A stretch of 64,000 nucleotides of DNA from positions 7,245,001 to 7,309,000 of the forward strand of contig NZ_CP088156.1 in NCBI RefSeq assembly GCF_021088345.1, in the 5' to 3' direction. Source of the stretch: Bradyrhizobium ontarionense. GTDB taxonomy: Bacteria; Pseudomonadota; Alphaproteobacteria; Rhizobiales; Xanthobacteraceae. Both the position numbers and the translations under genes were made by a program. The notes beneath the pieces were generated by a model. The model worked only from the letters and a program-made list of their open reading frames with translations, had not been told where the DNA came from and did no database searches. Below, piece after piece: positions 49,806 to 62,049 of the stretch (the stretch's first letter is position 1; each line of letters begins with the position of its first letter).

Positions 49806-52493
49806 GTGGCGATCGAGAAGCTTTCCACCTATCGCAAGAAGCGCGACTTCGAGAAGACGGCGGAGCCGTCGGGCGAGGCCAAGGTCGCCCGCGCCGGGCG
49901 GCCGCGCTTCGTGATTCAGAAGCACGATGCGACGCGGTTGCATTACGATTTGCGGCTGGAATTCGGCGGCGTCTTCAAGTCGTGGGCCGTCGCGAAGGGA
50001 CCGTCGCTCGATCCCCATGACAAGCGGCTTGCGGTCGAGGTCGAGGACCACCCGCTCGATTACGGCGATTTCGAAGGCACGATCCCGGAAGGCGAGTATG
50101 GCGGCGGCACGGTGATGCTGTGGGATCGCGGCTATTGGGAGAGCGAGGATCCCGAGCGCGGCTTCAAGAAGGGCGACCTGAAATTCACGCTCGATGGCGA
50201 GAAGCTGCATGGCAGCTGGGTGCTGGTGCGGATGCGCCACGATCGCACCGGGGGTAAACGCACCAACTGGCTGCTCATCAAGCACCGCGACGAATTCGCC
50301 AGGGAAGGCGAGGCCAACGACATCCTGGAGGCCGACAAATCGGTCGCTTCGGGACGCACGATGGAGCAGATCGCTGCCGGCAAGGGCACGGCGCCAAAGC
50401 CGTTCATGCTCCGCAAGACGCGGCGGATGAATGCCGACGCGGTCTGGCACTCCAATCGCAGCGACAGCAAGGCAACATCGAAGACAGCTTCATCGGGGAA
50501 ATCCAAGGCGACGAAAGCCCGCGTGGAGCCGAAGGCGGTGACGCCGCGAACGGTGTCATCGCTGCCGGACTTCGTAGCTCCCGAGCTATGCACCCTGGTC
50601 GCACAGCCGCCGAGCGGCGAGGGTTGGGCGCACGAGATCAAGTTCGACGGCTACCGCGTGCAGATCAGGATCGAAAGTGGCGAGGTGACGTTGAAGACGC
50701 GGAAGGGCCTCGACTGGACCGCCAAGTTCAGCGCGATCGCCGACGAAGCCGCCAAGCTGCCGGACGCCATCATCGACGGCGAGATCGTCGCGCTCGACAA
50801 GGACGGCAATCCGAATTTCTCGGCGCTGCAGGCGGCGATCTCTGCCGGCCAGACCGACGAGCTGATCTTCTTTGCCTTCGACCTGATGTTTGCCGAAGAG
50901 TTCGATCTGCGCCGCCAGCCCTTGCGTGAGCGCAAGGCATGGCTTGCCAGGCTGTTGAAGGCGAACATCAAGGGCAGGGCGCCGCGCATCCGCTATGTCG
51001 AGCATTTCGAGAGCGACGGCGAGGCCGTGCTGGAGTCGGCGCGCAAGCTCGCGCTCGAGGGGATCGTCTCGAAGAAGCTGGATTCGGCCTATCACTCCGG
51101 GCGCACCGAAAGCTGGACCAAGGCCAAGACCCGCCCCGGTCACGAGGTCGTCATCGGCGGATGGAAGACCACCAACGGCAAATTCCGTTCGCTGATGGTC
51201 GGCGTCAACAAGGATGATCATCTGGCTTATGTCGGCATCGTCGGCACCGGCTTCGGCCAGGACACGGTGAAGGAGCTCATGCCCGCGCTCAAGGCGGCCG
51301 CCTCCGACAAGAGTCCGTTCAGCGGCAAGAACGCTCCGCGTGGGGCGCGCGAGGTGCATTGGCTCAAGCCCAGGCTTGTTGCCGAGATCGAATTCGCCGG
51401 CTTCACGGGCGACGGCAATGTCAGGCAGGCCTCATTCAAGGCGCTGCGCCGGGACAAGCCGGCGGCTGAGGTCGTGGCCGAGGATCCGGTCATGACGACA
51501 AACGTCACGAAGCCGGTCGCTCGTGCCGCTGCGACTGTCGCGGCGGGTGGCACCACGGTGCACAAGACACCCTCGCGGACCAAGAGCGGCGCCGTGGTGA
51601 TGGGTGTCGCGATCTCCAAGCCCGACAAGGCGCTGTGGCCCGATGCCGGCGATGGTCAGCCGGCCACCAAGCTCGATCTCGCGCGCTATCTGGAAGCCGT
51701 CGGCGACTGGATGATCGGCCATCTGAAGGGGCGGCCGTGCTCGATCGTCCGCGCGCCCGACGGCATCGCCGGTGAGACGTTCTTCCAGCGCCACGGCATG
51801 CAGGGGACATCCGACCTGCTCGAACTGGTCAAGGTGTCGGGCGACCGCAAGCCCTATCTGCAGATCGATCGCGTCGGAGGTCTGATCGCCGTCGCCCAGG
51901 TCGCCGGCGTCGAGCTGCATCCTTGGAATTGCGCGCCCGGCGCCTACGACGTGCCGGGGCGTCTGGTGTTCGATCTCGATCCGGCGCCGAACGTCGCCTT
52001 CGAGGAGGTGATCGCCGCGGCCAAGGAGATGCGCGAGCGTCTGAAGAGCCTGGGCCTGGAGAGCTTCTGCAAGACCACGGGCGGCAAGGGCCTCCACGTC
52101 GTCACGCCGCTGCTGTACGGCGCGCGTGACAAGGTGACGTGGCCGGAGGCGAAGGCGTTTGCGCAGGGCGTGTGCCAGTGGATGGCCAACGACAGCCCGG
52201 ATCAGTTCCTGCTCAACATGTCCAAGAAGATGCGCAAGGGAAAGATCTTCCTCGACTATCTGCGCAACGACCGGATGGCGACGGCCGTGGCCGTGCTGTC
52301 GCCGCGTGCTCGCGAGGGCGCGACCGTGTCGATGCCGCTGAGCTGGACGCAAGTCAAGAATGGGCTCGATCCCAAGCGCTACACGATCCGCACGGTGCCG
52401 GCGCTGCTGGCGAAGACCAAGGCGTGGCAAGGCTATGATGATGCCGCCGGATCGATCAAGCCGGCGATCAGGAAGCTTGCGACCGAAGCGTGA
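49806..52493 (+). CDS. ligD: Multifunctional DNA ligase LigD (phosphoesterase-ligase-polymerase)
   Basis: An 895-residue protein with three modules. The 3'-phosphoesterase (about residues 35-180) shows [13 protein letters not shown] and EGEYGGGTV. The ATP-dependent ligase (about 255-560) has the adenylation lysine in [10 protein letters not shown] and [18 protein letters not shown]. The primase-like polymerase (about 600-890) has LVFDLDPAP and [13 protein letters not shown]. The PE-LIG-POL order is that of Pseudomonas LigD. With Ku it repairs double-strand breaks by end joining. Translation starts at GTG 49806 after GAGGGA. Confidence 0.96.
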   Translation: MAIEKLSTYRKKRDFEKTAEPSGEAKVARAGRPRFVIQKHDATRLHYDLRLEFGGVFKSWAVAKGPSLDPHDKRLAVEVEDHPLDYGDFEGTIPEGEYGGGTVMLWDRGYWESEDPERGFKKGDLKFTLDGEKLHGSWVLVRMRHDRTGGKRTNWLLIKHRDEFAREGEANDILEADKSVASGRTMEQIAAGKGTAPKPFMLRKTRRMNADAVWHSNRSDSKATSKTASSGKSKATKARVEPKAVTPRTVSSLPDFVAPELCTLVAQPPSGEGWAHEIKFDGYRVQIRIESGEVTLKTRKGLDWTAKFSAIADEAAKLPDAIIDGEIVALDKDGNPNFSALQAAISAGQTDELIFFAFDLMFAEEFDLRRQPLRERKAWLARLLKANIKGRAPRIRYVEHFESDGEAVLESARKLALEGIVSKKLDSAYHSGRTESWTKAKTRPGHEVVIGGWKTTNGKFRSLMVGVNKDDHLAYVGIVGTGFGQDTVKELMPALKAAASDKSPFSGKNAPRGAREVHWLKPRLVAEIEFAGFTGDGNVRQASFKALRRDKPAAEVVAEDPVMTTNVTKPVARAAATVAAGGTTVHKTPSRTKSGAVVMGVAISKPDKALWPDAGDGQPATKLDLARYLEAVGDWMIGHLKGRPCSIVRAPDGIAGETFFQRHGMQGTSDLLELVKVSGDRKPYLQIDRVGGLIAVAQVAGVELHPWNCAPGAYDVPGRLVFDLDPAPNVAFEEVIAAAKEMRERLKSLGLESFCKTTGGKGLHVVTPLLYGARDKVTWPEAKAFAQGVCQWMANDSPDQFLLNMSKKMRKGKIFLDYLRNDRMATAVAVLSPRAREGATVSMPLSWTQVKNGLDPKRYTIRTVPALLAKTKAWQGYDDAAGSIKPAIRKLATEA

Positions 52494-52557
52494 GAGGCGA
52501 GGAAGGTGCCAGAGGAAGGCACCAAGGAAGGCGCTGAGCACGGTGCGCTCGGCACTT

Positions 52558-52588
52558 CGGGCAGACATGGCGTCGCCATGTCTGCCCG
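52558..52588. terminator. Perfect 15-base hairpin between convergent ligD and the DUF3309 gene
   Basis: CGGGCAGACATGGCG-T-CGCCATGTCTGCCCG is a perfect palindrome about 65 bases after ligD and 25 bases from the end of the opposing gene. Its position between convergent genes favours bidirectional termination; there is no T tract. Confidence 0.5.
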
Positions 52589-52612
52589 GGCCGATCAGTT
52601 CGAGTCGATGGC

Positions 52613-52777
52613 TCAGATTCGTCCGAGCAGAACCAGGATCAGGATGATGACGATGATCAGGCCGAGACCGCCGCCGCCGTAATAGCCGGTGCCATAGAAC
52701 GGACCGCCGCCGATGCCGGAGAAGCCGCCGAGCAGTGCGATGATCAGAATGATCAGAATGATAGTGCCGATTGACAT
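52613..52777 (-). CDS. DUF3309 family small membrane protein
   Basis: A 54-residue protein with two hydrophobic helices (GTIILIILIIALLGG and GLIIVIILILVLLGRI) joined by a Gly/Tyr-rich loop (GIGGGPFYGTGYYGGGG), the DUF3309 layout. A GGAGGGAAG site precedes the ATG. A GGAAC-N16-AGTT motif 57-81 bases upstream suggests the general stress sigma factor. The function is unknown. Confidence 0.85.
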   Translation of the reverse strand: MSIGTIILIILIIALLGGFSGIGGGPFYGTGYYGGGGLGLIIVIILILVLLGRI

Positions 52778-52833
52778 GTGCTTCCCTCCAGAGCCCGGCA
52801 GCAGGCCATACGTAGATCTGCCTTCGGCGAGGA

Positions 52834-52858
52834 AACTGGTCGGAACTCGGAAAGTTCC
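52834..52858 (-). promoter_or_regulatory. EcfG-like promoter motif upstream of the DUF3309 gene
   Basis: The reverse strand reads GGAAC (52858-52854), 16 bases, then AGTT (52837-52834), one mismatch from GGAAC-N16-CGTT. Overlapping GGAAC/GTTCC words make this stretch partly palindromic. Confidence 0.45.
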
Positions 52859-52942
52859 AGGTTCCGACCAGGTAAATGTCGGGTGTATCTTTGCGGTCGT
52901 GGTGGCCCATCACTACATACAGCTGGTTGTTAGGAGGTCGCG

Positions 52943-53254
52943 ATGTCAAGGCCGCTTGTCGTTTCCATTCCGCATCGCCTGGGCAAAGACGAGGCCGTCC
53001 GCCGGCTGCAGTCCGGGTTGAGCCGGGCGGCGAGCAGCATTCCGGTCCTGAAGGTCGATGAAGAACGCTGGGACGGCGACAGAATGGTGTTTCGTGTTCG
53101 CGCGCTCGGCCAGGCGGCTTCGGGGCACGTCGACGTCGCCGAGGATCACGTGCGGGTCGAGGTCGTGTTGCCCTGGTTGTTGCAGCGCTTCGCCGAGGCG
53201 GCGCAGGCCGCCATTCGTAGCCGTGGCCAGCTGCTGCTGACGAAGAAGAGCTGA
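52943..53254 (+). CDS. Polyhydroxyalkanoic acid system family protein
   Basis: A 103-residue protein of the PHA_gran_rgn family: VSIPHRLGKDEAVRRLQSGL at the start, then SGHVDVAEDHVRVEVVLPWLLQRFAEAAQAAI. Members are encoded near polyhydroxyalkanoate genes, but their function is undefined. AGGAGG precedes the ATG. No PHA synthesis gene is nearby; it is divergent from the DUF3309 gene and convergent with treY. Confidence 0.82.
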   Translation: MSRPLVVSIPHRLGKDEAVRRLQSGLSRAASSIPVLKVDEERWDGDRMVFRVRALGQAASGHVDVAEDHVRVEVVLPWLLQRFAEAAQAAIRSRGQLLLTKKS

Positions 53255-56062
53255 TCAGTTGGATGCTGCGGAGGCCGCCGGCTGACGTTTCCCAGGCTGC
53301 TCGGCAGCCGCCTCGGTCCGCGCCGGAATGATCGCCGCGGGCAGATGAGTGAAGATGTTGGAGACCGCCAGGACGCCGTGTTGAATGGCTGGGGCCGTAT
53401 AGCCGGTCACGTGCACCGTCGCATCGAAAGCGTCGGCATGAGGCCAGGCCCGGCCGTTGTCGGTGAACGCAGCAAAGCGCCGCGCGGTCACGACGATGGC
53501 GGCCTCGCGCCGGCGGCGGCGCGCGAAGGCGATGATGTGATCGGCATCGCGGCCGGTCACTTCGAGCGGCTGATAGGCGCCGTCGGTGAACACGGAGGCC
53601 TGCTCGTTGCGTATCTTGAGCAGATGCCGCGTCCAGGCCAGCTTGATGCGGCCATCGGGCCAATGCTCTGCCAGCTGCGTCCAGTCCGGGCTCTCGCATT
53701 GGCGCAGCGCGCTCTCGCGCGCGGCAAAATCGACCGGGCGCCGGTTGTCGGGATCGACCATCGACAGATCCCAGAACTCGGTCCCCTGGTAGAAGTCGGG
53801 CACCCCGGGCATGGTCGCCTTCAGCGTCAGCTGTGTCAGCGAATTCAGCGCGCCCAGCAGCGCCAGCCGCTTCGCCATCGTTTCCAGCGACTGCAGGAAT
53901 TCCGGCGAATGGCCCGGATCCAGAATGCGCGCGATGAAGACCTTCAGGCCCGTTTCATAGGCCTCGTTGGGGTTGTGCCAACTGGTCTCCTCCTTGCCTT
54001 CGCGCGCGGCCTTCAAGGCATAGGCCTGCAGCCGCTCGGCAAGGCCGTCGTCCGCGCCGGTCGTGGGCCAGATGCCGACCAGGGTCTGGTACAGCATGTA
54101 CTCGAACGCGGCCGAGGGAGCGCGCATGTTGCCTTCGGTGACGACGCTTGGCGCGTTCAGCGTCTTCCAGCGCGCAACTGCCGAGGTCCAGTCGTTGGGC
54201 AGCTCGGTGATGGCGGCGAGGCGCGTGCGGGCATCCTCGCCGCGCTTGGTGTCGTGCGTGGCGGTGGCCGTCATGCCGTGCGGCCAGTGCTTCGCCCGTT
54301 CCTGCATCAGCTTGTGGAAGTCGGCGATTGCCAGAGCATGCGCCGCAGGATCGCCGCCGACCTCGTTGAGCGCGAGCAGCCGGTGGAAGCGATAGAATCC
54401 GGTGTCCTCCAGCGACTTCGCCATCACCGGGCCCGTGAACTGCTGCACCTTCCAAGCGAAGCGGCGTACGCGCGGGACGCTGTGAGAGGTGTTGCGGTCG
54501 CGCTCGATGAGATCCATCGTCAGCGCGTCGCGCAGGAAGTCGAAGATCGATCCGTCAGACGCGAACCACTCGGCGCGCGCCTTTTCGATCGCGTGGTCGA
54601 TCAGCTTGCGATCGGCCTCGCTCGGGGCGGCTGTGGTGAGATAGGTGCGATAGACGGGGAAGTGCAGCACATAGAGCTCGAGTGCCCGGCGCAGGCTGTC
54701 TTCCGAATAGTCTCGCGTGGAGTAGTGGCCGTTGGCGATCCGCGCCAGGAGCCGCGTCAGCACGGTGAACTCGCTGGTCAGCAGCGTCTCCAGCACGCGC
54801 CGCTTGGCCTCCTTGATGACCGGCGCCAGCTTCGGGGGGGTGTTGCTGATCTGTCGCCAGATCTCGTCGAGCGGCTCCAGACCGCTGCCGTCGATCAGCA
54901 GCTGCGTGATGACGTTCATCCATTCATAGCCGGTGGTGCCGTGCACGCCGGCGAACTTCGGCAGCTTCTCGTGCTCGCAGAGGATCTTCTCGATCACGAC
55001 GTAAAACGGGCCGTCGGCCGAACCGCGGGCATCGCGGACCAGGCGGCGCAGCCGCTGGAAGTACTGAGCGGGATCGCGCAAACCATCGATGTGGTCGAGC
55101 CGAAGTCCGTGCAGCTGGCCGTTGGCGATCAGCCTCTTCACCAGCCGGTGGATCGCCTCGAACGTACCGGCATCCTCGATGCGCAGGCCCGCGAGCGTGT
55201 TGACGTCGAAGAAACGGCGGTAGTTGATGTCGCTGGACGCAAGCCGCCAGTGTCCGAGCTTGTAGTTCTGCCGTTCCAGGAGGTGGTGCAAGGCGTGCGT
55301 CTGCGCCGGCCGGTCCTCGCCGGCCCTGTAGGCCGACAGGCCGCGGGCGATGATCTCGGCCGCGCCCGGAATGGCTTTGAGCGCGGCCTTGAAGCCTGGC
55401 GCTTCCTTGCGGTTGGGATGGCGCAGGCCGCGATAGCGCGAGGCGAGCTCGAGGACCGCTTGGCCGGCCTCGCTCTGCTCCTCGCCGGCTTCCTTGACGA
55501 TGATGCGCAGCATCTCGCCGTAGCGCTCCGGCGCGATCGGCAGGCGATGCTCGAAGTACCAGCAGGAGAAGCTGCCTTCGTCCGGGTCGTAGCGCAGCTC
55601 GATGTCGCCGTGATCGAGTGCATGGCCGTACGACGTGCCGATGATCGGCAGCAGCACCCCGCCGCGCGCGCGATATGGCAGCTGGTCCCAGTCGATGTCG
55701 AACGAGGCCGCATGCGGCGACGCCGGGCCCCATTCGAGCACGTCGAGCCACCACGGATTGTCGTCGAAATGCACGCCGACATGGTTCGGCACGAAGTCGA
55801 GGATGAGGCCGAGATCGTGCTCTGTCAGCGCCGCGCTGAGTTTGGCAAATCCGTGCTCACCGCCGAGCTCCGGATTGAGCTGGGAATGGTCGGTAATGTC
55901 ATAACCGTGCGTCGAGCCCTTGCGCGCCTTCATGAAGGGCGAGGCGTAGACATGGCTGATGCCGAGCGCCTTCAGATAAGGCACGACGCGCGTCGCCGCC
56001 TCGAAGTCGAAATCGGCAGTGAGCTGCAGGCGGTACGTGGCGAGCGGAATGGCCGGAGGCAT
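53255..56062 (-). CDS. treY: Maltooligosyl trehalose synthase TreY
   Basis: A 935-residue GH13 enzyme that converts the reducing-end maltose unit of a maltodextrin to a trehalosyl unit. It begins IPLATYRLQLTADFDFEAA, then LGISHVYASPFMKARKGSTHGYDITDH and ILDFVPNHVG. The catalytic aspartate lies in GLRLDHIDGL and the glutamate in FYVVIEKIL. The ATG at 56062 comes 2 bases after the treZ stop. It is the last gene of the glucan/trehalose operon. Confidence 0.95.
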   Translation of the reverse strand: MPPAIPLATYRLQLTADFDFEAATRVVPYLKALGISHVYASPFMKARKGSTHGYDITDHSQLNPELGGEHGFAKLSAALTEHDLGLILDFVPNHVGVHFDDNPWWLDVLEWGPASPHAASFDIDWDQLPYRARGGVLLPIIGTSYGHALDHGDIELRYDPDEGSFSCWYFEHRLPIAPERYGEMLRIIVKEAGEEQSEAGQAVLELASRYRGLRHPNRKEAPGFKAALKAIPGAAEIIARGLSAYRAGEDRPAQTHALHHLLERQNYKLGHWRLASSDINYRRFFDVNTLAGLRIEDAGTFEAIHRLVKRLIANGQLHGLRLDHIDGLRDPAQYFQRLRRLVRDARGSADGPFYVVIEKILCEHEKLPKFAGVHGTTGYEWMNVITQLLIDGSGLEPLDEIWRQISNTPPKLAPVIKEAKRRVLETLLTSEFTVLTRLLARIANGHYSTRDYSEDSLRRALELYVLHFPVYRTYLTTAAPSEADRKLIDHAIEKARAEWFASDGSIFDFLRDALTMDLIERDRNTSHSVPRVRRFAWKVQQFTGPVMAKSLEDTGFYRFHRLLALNEVGGDPAAHALAIADFHKLMQERAKHWPHGMTATATHDTKRGEDARTRLAAITELPNDWTSAVARWKTLNAPSVVTEGNMRAPSAAFEYMLYQTLVGIWPTTGADDGLAERLQAYALKAAREGKEETSWHNPNEAYETGLKVFIARILDPGHSPEFLQSLETMAKRLALLGALNSLTQLTLKATMPGVPDFYQGTEFWDLSMVDPDNRRPVDFAARESALRQCESPDWTQLAEHWPDGRIKLAWTRHLLKIRNEQASVFTDGAYQPLEVTGRDADHIIAFARRRRREAAIVVTARRFAAFTDNGRAWPHADAFDATVHVTGYTAPAIQHGVLAVSNIFTHLPAAIIPARTEAAAEQPGKRQPAASAASN

Positions 56063-56064
56063 GG

Positions 56065-57834
56065 CTATCCTCCGATGCTCCAGAACACGGACCATGCTGG
56101 CAGGCGTTCACCGGGCGTGCCGCCCCAGATCGGCGTGCCCGAGAATTCGTTTGAGGGCGCGGCGATCGCCTTATCCGAGACATTGGCCAGCAGCCTCAGT
56201 CTCGTGCCGTCGCCCATCACCCAATGGGCGGTCAGGCGGCCATCATCGGTCACGTCAGCTTCACCGAAGGTCGCGCCCGGCAGCCGCGGCGCCACATGCC
56301 TGTGGCGCACGGCGAGCAGATCGCGCACCAGCACCAGCCGTTCGCGGCCGGCCGGTTCATGGCGGGCGTTCCAGTCGATGATCGCGGATTTGAAGGTCTC
56401 GACGTCGAGGGGGTCCGGGACCTCGTCGCCATATTTGGCGTATGCCCACTCGTATTCCCTGCGCCGTCCCTTGCGCACCGCGTGCGCGAGATCGCCATGG
56501 AAGTCGCAGAAGAATGGGAACGGCTGCTTGGAGCCCCACTCTTCGCCCATGAACAGCATCGGGACCATTGGAGCGAGGAGGGTCACCGCCAGCGCAGCCG
56601 CGATCCCCGCCGGCGGCGCCAGCGCCTCCAGCCTGTCGCCGAATACGCGGTTGCCGATCTGGTCGTGGTTCTGCAGGAAATTGACAAAGGCACCGGGGGC
56701 CAGATGACCGCTCGGCTCACCCCGTGGATCGCCGCCCCAGAACGCCGCCGGCTCGCCCTGGTAGACGAAGCCGGAGCCGAGCGCGCGTGCGAGGTCGCCG
56801 CGCGGCGACTGCTGATAGTCGCCGTAGTAGCCGCCGCTTTCAGCGGTCAGCATCACGTGCCAGGCGTGGTGATAGTCGTCGTTCCACTGCGCGCGGAACT
56901 TGCCGCGCGGCGGATCTTCCGCGGCGTCCAGCATGCTGGCGCGATTGTCGCCGTTTTCGAGCACGAGATGGATGTGCCGTCCCGTCGCTTCGGCGAGCTT
57001 GCCGACGGCGGCGCTCAGCTCGTGCAGCAACGGCACCTCATCATCCTTGGTGGCAAGGATGTGATTGACCGCGTCGAAGCGGAGGCCGTCGAACCGATAA
57101 TCCGAAAGCCAGTGCAGTGCGTTTTCGATCGCGAAGGCGCGCACCTCCGGCCGCCGGTAGTCGATGGCGCTGCCCCACGGCGTATGCGCGTCGGTGAAGA
57201 AGGTCGGTGCATACAGGCCGATGTAGTTTCCCTCGGGGCCGAAGTGATTGTAGACCACGTCGAGAAACACCATCACACCGCGAAGATGCGCCTCGTCGAT
57301 GAGGGCGCGGAGATCGTCGGGACGACCATAGGCGCTGTCCGGCGCGTAGAGCAGCACACCGTCATAGCCCCAGTTGCGCTGGCCGGCAAAATCCGCCAGC
57401 GGCATCAGCTCGAGCGCGGTGATACCGGTCTCGACGAGATGATCGAGCTTGTCGATCATCGCGCGATAAGTGCCTTCCGGCGTGAAAGTGCCGACATGGC
57501 TCTCGAGGAACACCGCGTCCTGCCAGGGGCGGCCGCGCCAATCCTTGGCACGCCAGGCGTAAGCGCCGTGATCGATGACCTCGCTCGGACCGAATACGTC
57601 CTCCGGCTGGAAGTCCGAGCCGGGATCCGGCACGTCGATCTCATCGTCGATGCGAAACTTGTACGTCGCACCGGCGCCGATCCCGGCGACATCGAGCGCA
57701 TACCAGCCGCCATCCAGGCGCTGCATCGCGTACTTCTTGTCGAGCACCAGATCGACGCGCTCGGCGGCAGGCGCCCACAGCCGGAACGCGACGCAGTGCT
57801 TGGTGATTTCGGGCCCGAACCGGCGCGCGGTCAT
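56065..57834 (-). CDS. treZ: Malto-oligosyltrehalose trehalohydrolase TreZ
   Basis: A 589-residue GH13 enzyme. An N-terminal E-set domain (FGPEITKHCVAFRLWAPAAERVDLV) is followed by the barrel with YDGVLLYAPDSAYG, the nucleophile in GLRFDAVNHI, the acid/base in LVLENGDN and FLQNHDQIGNR. It releases free trehalose from the product of TreY. The ATG at 57834 overlaps the treX stop by four bases. Confidence 0.95.
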   Translation of the reverse strand: MTARRFGPEITKHCVAFRLWAPAAERVDLVLDKKYAMQRLDGGWYALDVAGIGAGATYKFRIDDEIDVPDPGSDFQPEDVFGPSEVIDHGAYAWRAKDWRGRPWQDAVFLESHVGTFTPEGTYRAMIDKLDHLVETGITALELMPLADFAGQRNWGYDGVLLYAPDSAYGRPDDLRALIDEAHLRGVMVFLDVVYNHFGPEGNYIGLYAPTFFTDAHTPWGSAIDYRRPEVRAFAIENALHWLSDYRFDGLRFDAVNHILATKDDEVPLLHELSAAVGKLAEATGRHIHLVLENGDNRASMLDAAEDPPRGKFRAQWNDDYHHAWHVMLTAESGGYYGDYQQSPRGDLARALGSGFVYQGEPAAFWGGDPRGEPSGHLAPGAFVNFLQNHDQIGNRVFGDRLEALAPPAGIAAALAVTLLAPMVPMLFMGEEWGSKQPFPFFCDFHGDLAHAVRKGRRREYEWAYAKYGDEVPDPLDVETFKSAIIDWNARHEPAGRERLVLVRDLLAVRHRHVAPRLPGATFGEADVTDDGRLTAHWVMGDGTRLRLLANVSDKAIAAPSNEFSGTPIWGGTPGERLPAWSVFWSIGG

Positions 57835-59906
57835 GACAGGCCCGCATACGCCAGAACGGAGCGCGGCGGCGCCTTGAGCTCGGCACCAGAGGCGAAGTCG
57901 ATCGGTTTCTGCTGGACTTCGGTGGTGTTGAGGACCTGTTGCCACGTCTTGTATTCGGCGAGCTTGGGCAAATTGAATCCGATCTCTTCGGGGGCGGCGT
58001 TGAGAACGATAAAGATCGGAGCCTGCTCCTGTTCCACCGGCGCGAGCACATAGGCGAGAAATCGACCGTCGGGAAAGGTCCAGTCCGTTTGCGTCATTTC
58101 TTCTGCCGACGGCGTCAGCCACAGCACGCCGAAACTGCCGTCCGAGCGGCGGCCGTCGAGCCAGCGGCGCGCGCGAATCTGGCCGAAGCGGCGGCGCAGC
58201 TCGGTCATGTGCGCGATGAAGTCGATGAGGTCGTCGCCCTCGCGGCCCGTTCCGCTCCAATCCACCCAGCCGACCTCGTTGTCCTGGCAATAGGCGTTGT
58301 TGTTGCCGTGCTGCGAATTGCCGACCTCGTCCCCGGCGAGCAGCAGCGGCAGTCCCTGGGCGAGGAACAAACAGGCGAGCTGATTCTTGCGCAGCTGTCG
58401 GCGCAGCGCAGTGATCGCGGGATCGTCGGTCGGTCCCTCATGGCCGCAATTGTTGCTGTGGTTGTCGTTGGAGCCGTCGCGATTGTCCTCGCCGTTGGCC
58501 TCGTTGTGCTTGCTGTTGTAGCTGAACAGATCGGCCAGGGTGAAACCATCATGGACGGTGACGTGGTTGACACTGGCGCGTTGGGTGCGGCCGTCATGAT
58601 TGAAGATGTCCGACGAGCCGGTCATGCGCCCCGAAACCTCGCCGATCAGGCTGCCTTCACCACTCCAGTAGCGGCGCATGGCGCTGCGATAGCGGTCGTT
58701 CCACTCCGACCATTGCGAGGGGAAGGCGCCGACCTGGTAGCCACCGAGACCGACATCCCATGGTTCGGCGACCAGCTTGACGCTGGCCAGCACGGGGTCC
58801 TGGCGGATGGCCGTCAGAAAGCCGCTCCTCCGGTCGAAGCCGTGCTTCTCGCGGGCCAGCGTCGTGGCGAGATCGAAGCGGAAACCGTCGACGTGGCAGA
58901 CCTCGACCCAGTAGCGCAGCGAGTCCATCACCATCTGCAGCACGCGCGGATGGGTCAGGTTGACGGACGAGCCGCAGCCGGTGAAGTCATCGTAGAACCG
59001 GGGATCCTCGGGCTTCAGCCAGTAGTAGGACGCGTTGTCGATACCCCGATAGCACAGCGTCGGTCCGAGATGGTTGCCCTCGGCGGTATGGTTGTAGACG
59101 ACGTCGAGCATCACCTCGATGCCGGCGTCGTGCAGGCGCGCCACCGTCGTTCTGAAAGCATCGAGCGGATTGTCCTGCGCGTAGCGCGGCTCCGGCGCGA
59201 AGAACGAGATGGTGTTGTAGCCCCAGTAGTTGACCAGCTTCTTCTCGACCAGCATGCGGTCGTCGATGAAGGCGTGGATCGGCAGCAGCTCGACCGTCGT
59301 GACGCCGAGCCGCTTCAGATGCTTGATCATCGCCGGCGACGACAGGCCACCATAGGTGCCGCGCAGGTTGGGCGGGATGTCGTCGCGTTTGTTGGTCAGG
59401 CCCTTGATGTGGGCCTCGTAGATGATCGTGTCTTCCCAGGGAATTTGCGGGCGCATCTCGCGCCGGCCCCAGTTGAAGGTCTCGTCGATGACGACCGCCT
59501 TGGGCATCCCGCGGGCGTTGTCGCGCCGGTCGAAGGAGAGATCCTCGCGCGGCGAGCCGGCGCGATAGGCGAAATGGGCGTCGCTCCAGACAAGGCGCCC
59601 GGCCAGCCGCTTCGCATAGGGGTCGAGCAGGAGCTTGTTGGCATTGAAGCGATGGCCGCGTTCCGGCTCATAGGGACCGTAGACGCGGTAGCCATAGAGC
59701 TGCCCCGGCGAGACGTCGTTGAGATAGCCATGCCAGACGTCCTCGGTGCGCTCGGGCAGCTCGATCCGCTCGATCTCCCGTCGGCCCTGGCTGTCGAACA
59801 GGCAGAGCTCGACCTTCTCGGCGTTGGCCGAAAACAGCGCAAAATTAGTCCCTCGTCCGTCCCAGGTGGCACCGAGACGGGCATGACTTCCTGCCGACAA
59901 ACGCAT
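57831..59906 (-). CDS. glgX: Glycogen debranching enzyme TreX/GlgX
   Basis: A 691-residue GH13 isoamylase-type enzyme: GSHARLGATWDGRGTNFALFSANAEKVELCLFD (CBM48), VNYWGYNTISFFAPEPRYA, nucleophile in GFRFDLATTL, acid/base in VKLVAEPWDVG, and NSQHGNNNAYCQDNEVGWVDW. It removes alpha-1,6 branches to supply linear maltodextrins for TreY. I use the ATG at 59906, four bases after glgB. Confidence 0.94.
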   Translation of the reverse strand: MRLSAGSHARLGATWDGRGTNFALFSANAEKVELCLFDSQGRREIERIELPERTEDVWHGYLNDVSPGQLYGYRVYGPYEPERGHRFNANKLLLDPYAKRLAGRLVWSDAHFAYRAGSPREDLSFDRRDNARGMPKAVVIDETFNWGRREMRPQIPWEDTIIYEAHIKGLTNKRDDIPPNLRGTYGGLSSPAMIKHLKRLGVTTVELLPIHAFIDDRMLVEKKLVNYWGYNTISFFAPEPRYAQDNPLDAFRTTVARLHDAGIEVMLDVVYNHTAEGNHLGPTLCYRGIDNASYYWLKPEDPRFYDDFTGCGSSVNLTHPRVLQMVMDSLRYWVEVCHVDGFRFDLATTLAREKHGFDRRSGFLTAIRQDPVLASVKLVAEPWDVGLGGYQVGAFPSQWSEWNDRYRSAMRRYWSGEGSLIGEVSGRMTGSSDIFNHDGRTQRASVNHVTVHDGFTLADLFSYNSKHNEANGEDNRDGSNDNHSNNCGHEGPTDDPAITALRRQLRKNQLACLFLAQGLPLLLAGDEVGNSQHGNNNAYCQDNEVGWVDWSGTGREGDDLIDFIAHMTELRRRFGQIRARRWLDGRRSDGSFGVLWLTPSAEEMTQTDWTFPDGRFLAYVLAPVEQEQAPIFIVLNAAPEEIGFNLPKLAEYKTWQQVLNTTEVQQKPIDFASGAELKAPPRSVLAYAGLS

Positions 59907-59910
59907 TGCG

Positions 59911-62045
<2,135 letters not shown>

Positions 62046-62049
<4 letters not shown>

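Noticed and set aside
53345..56707. A 1120-codon forward frame across treY and treZ
   Set aside because: Antisense to two clearly recognisable enzymes; composition is that of a complementary-strand artefact.
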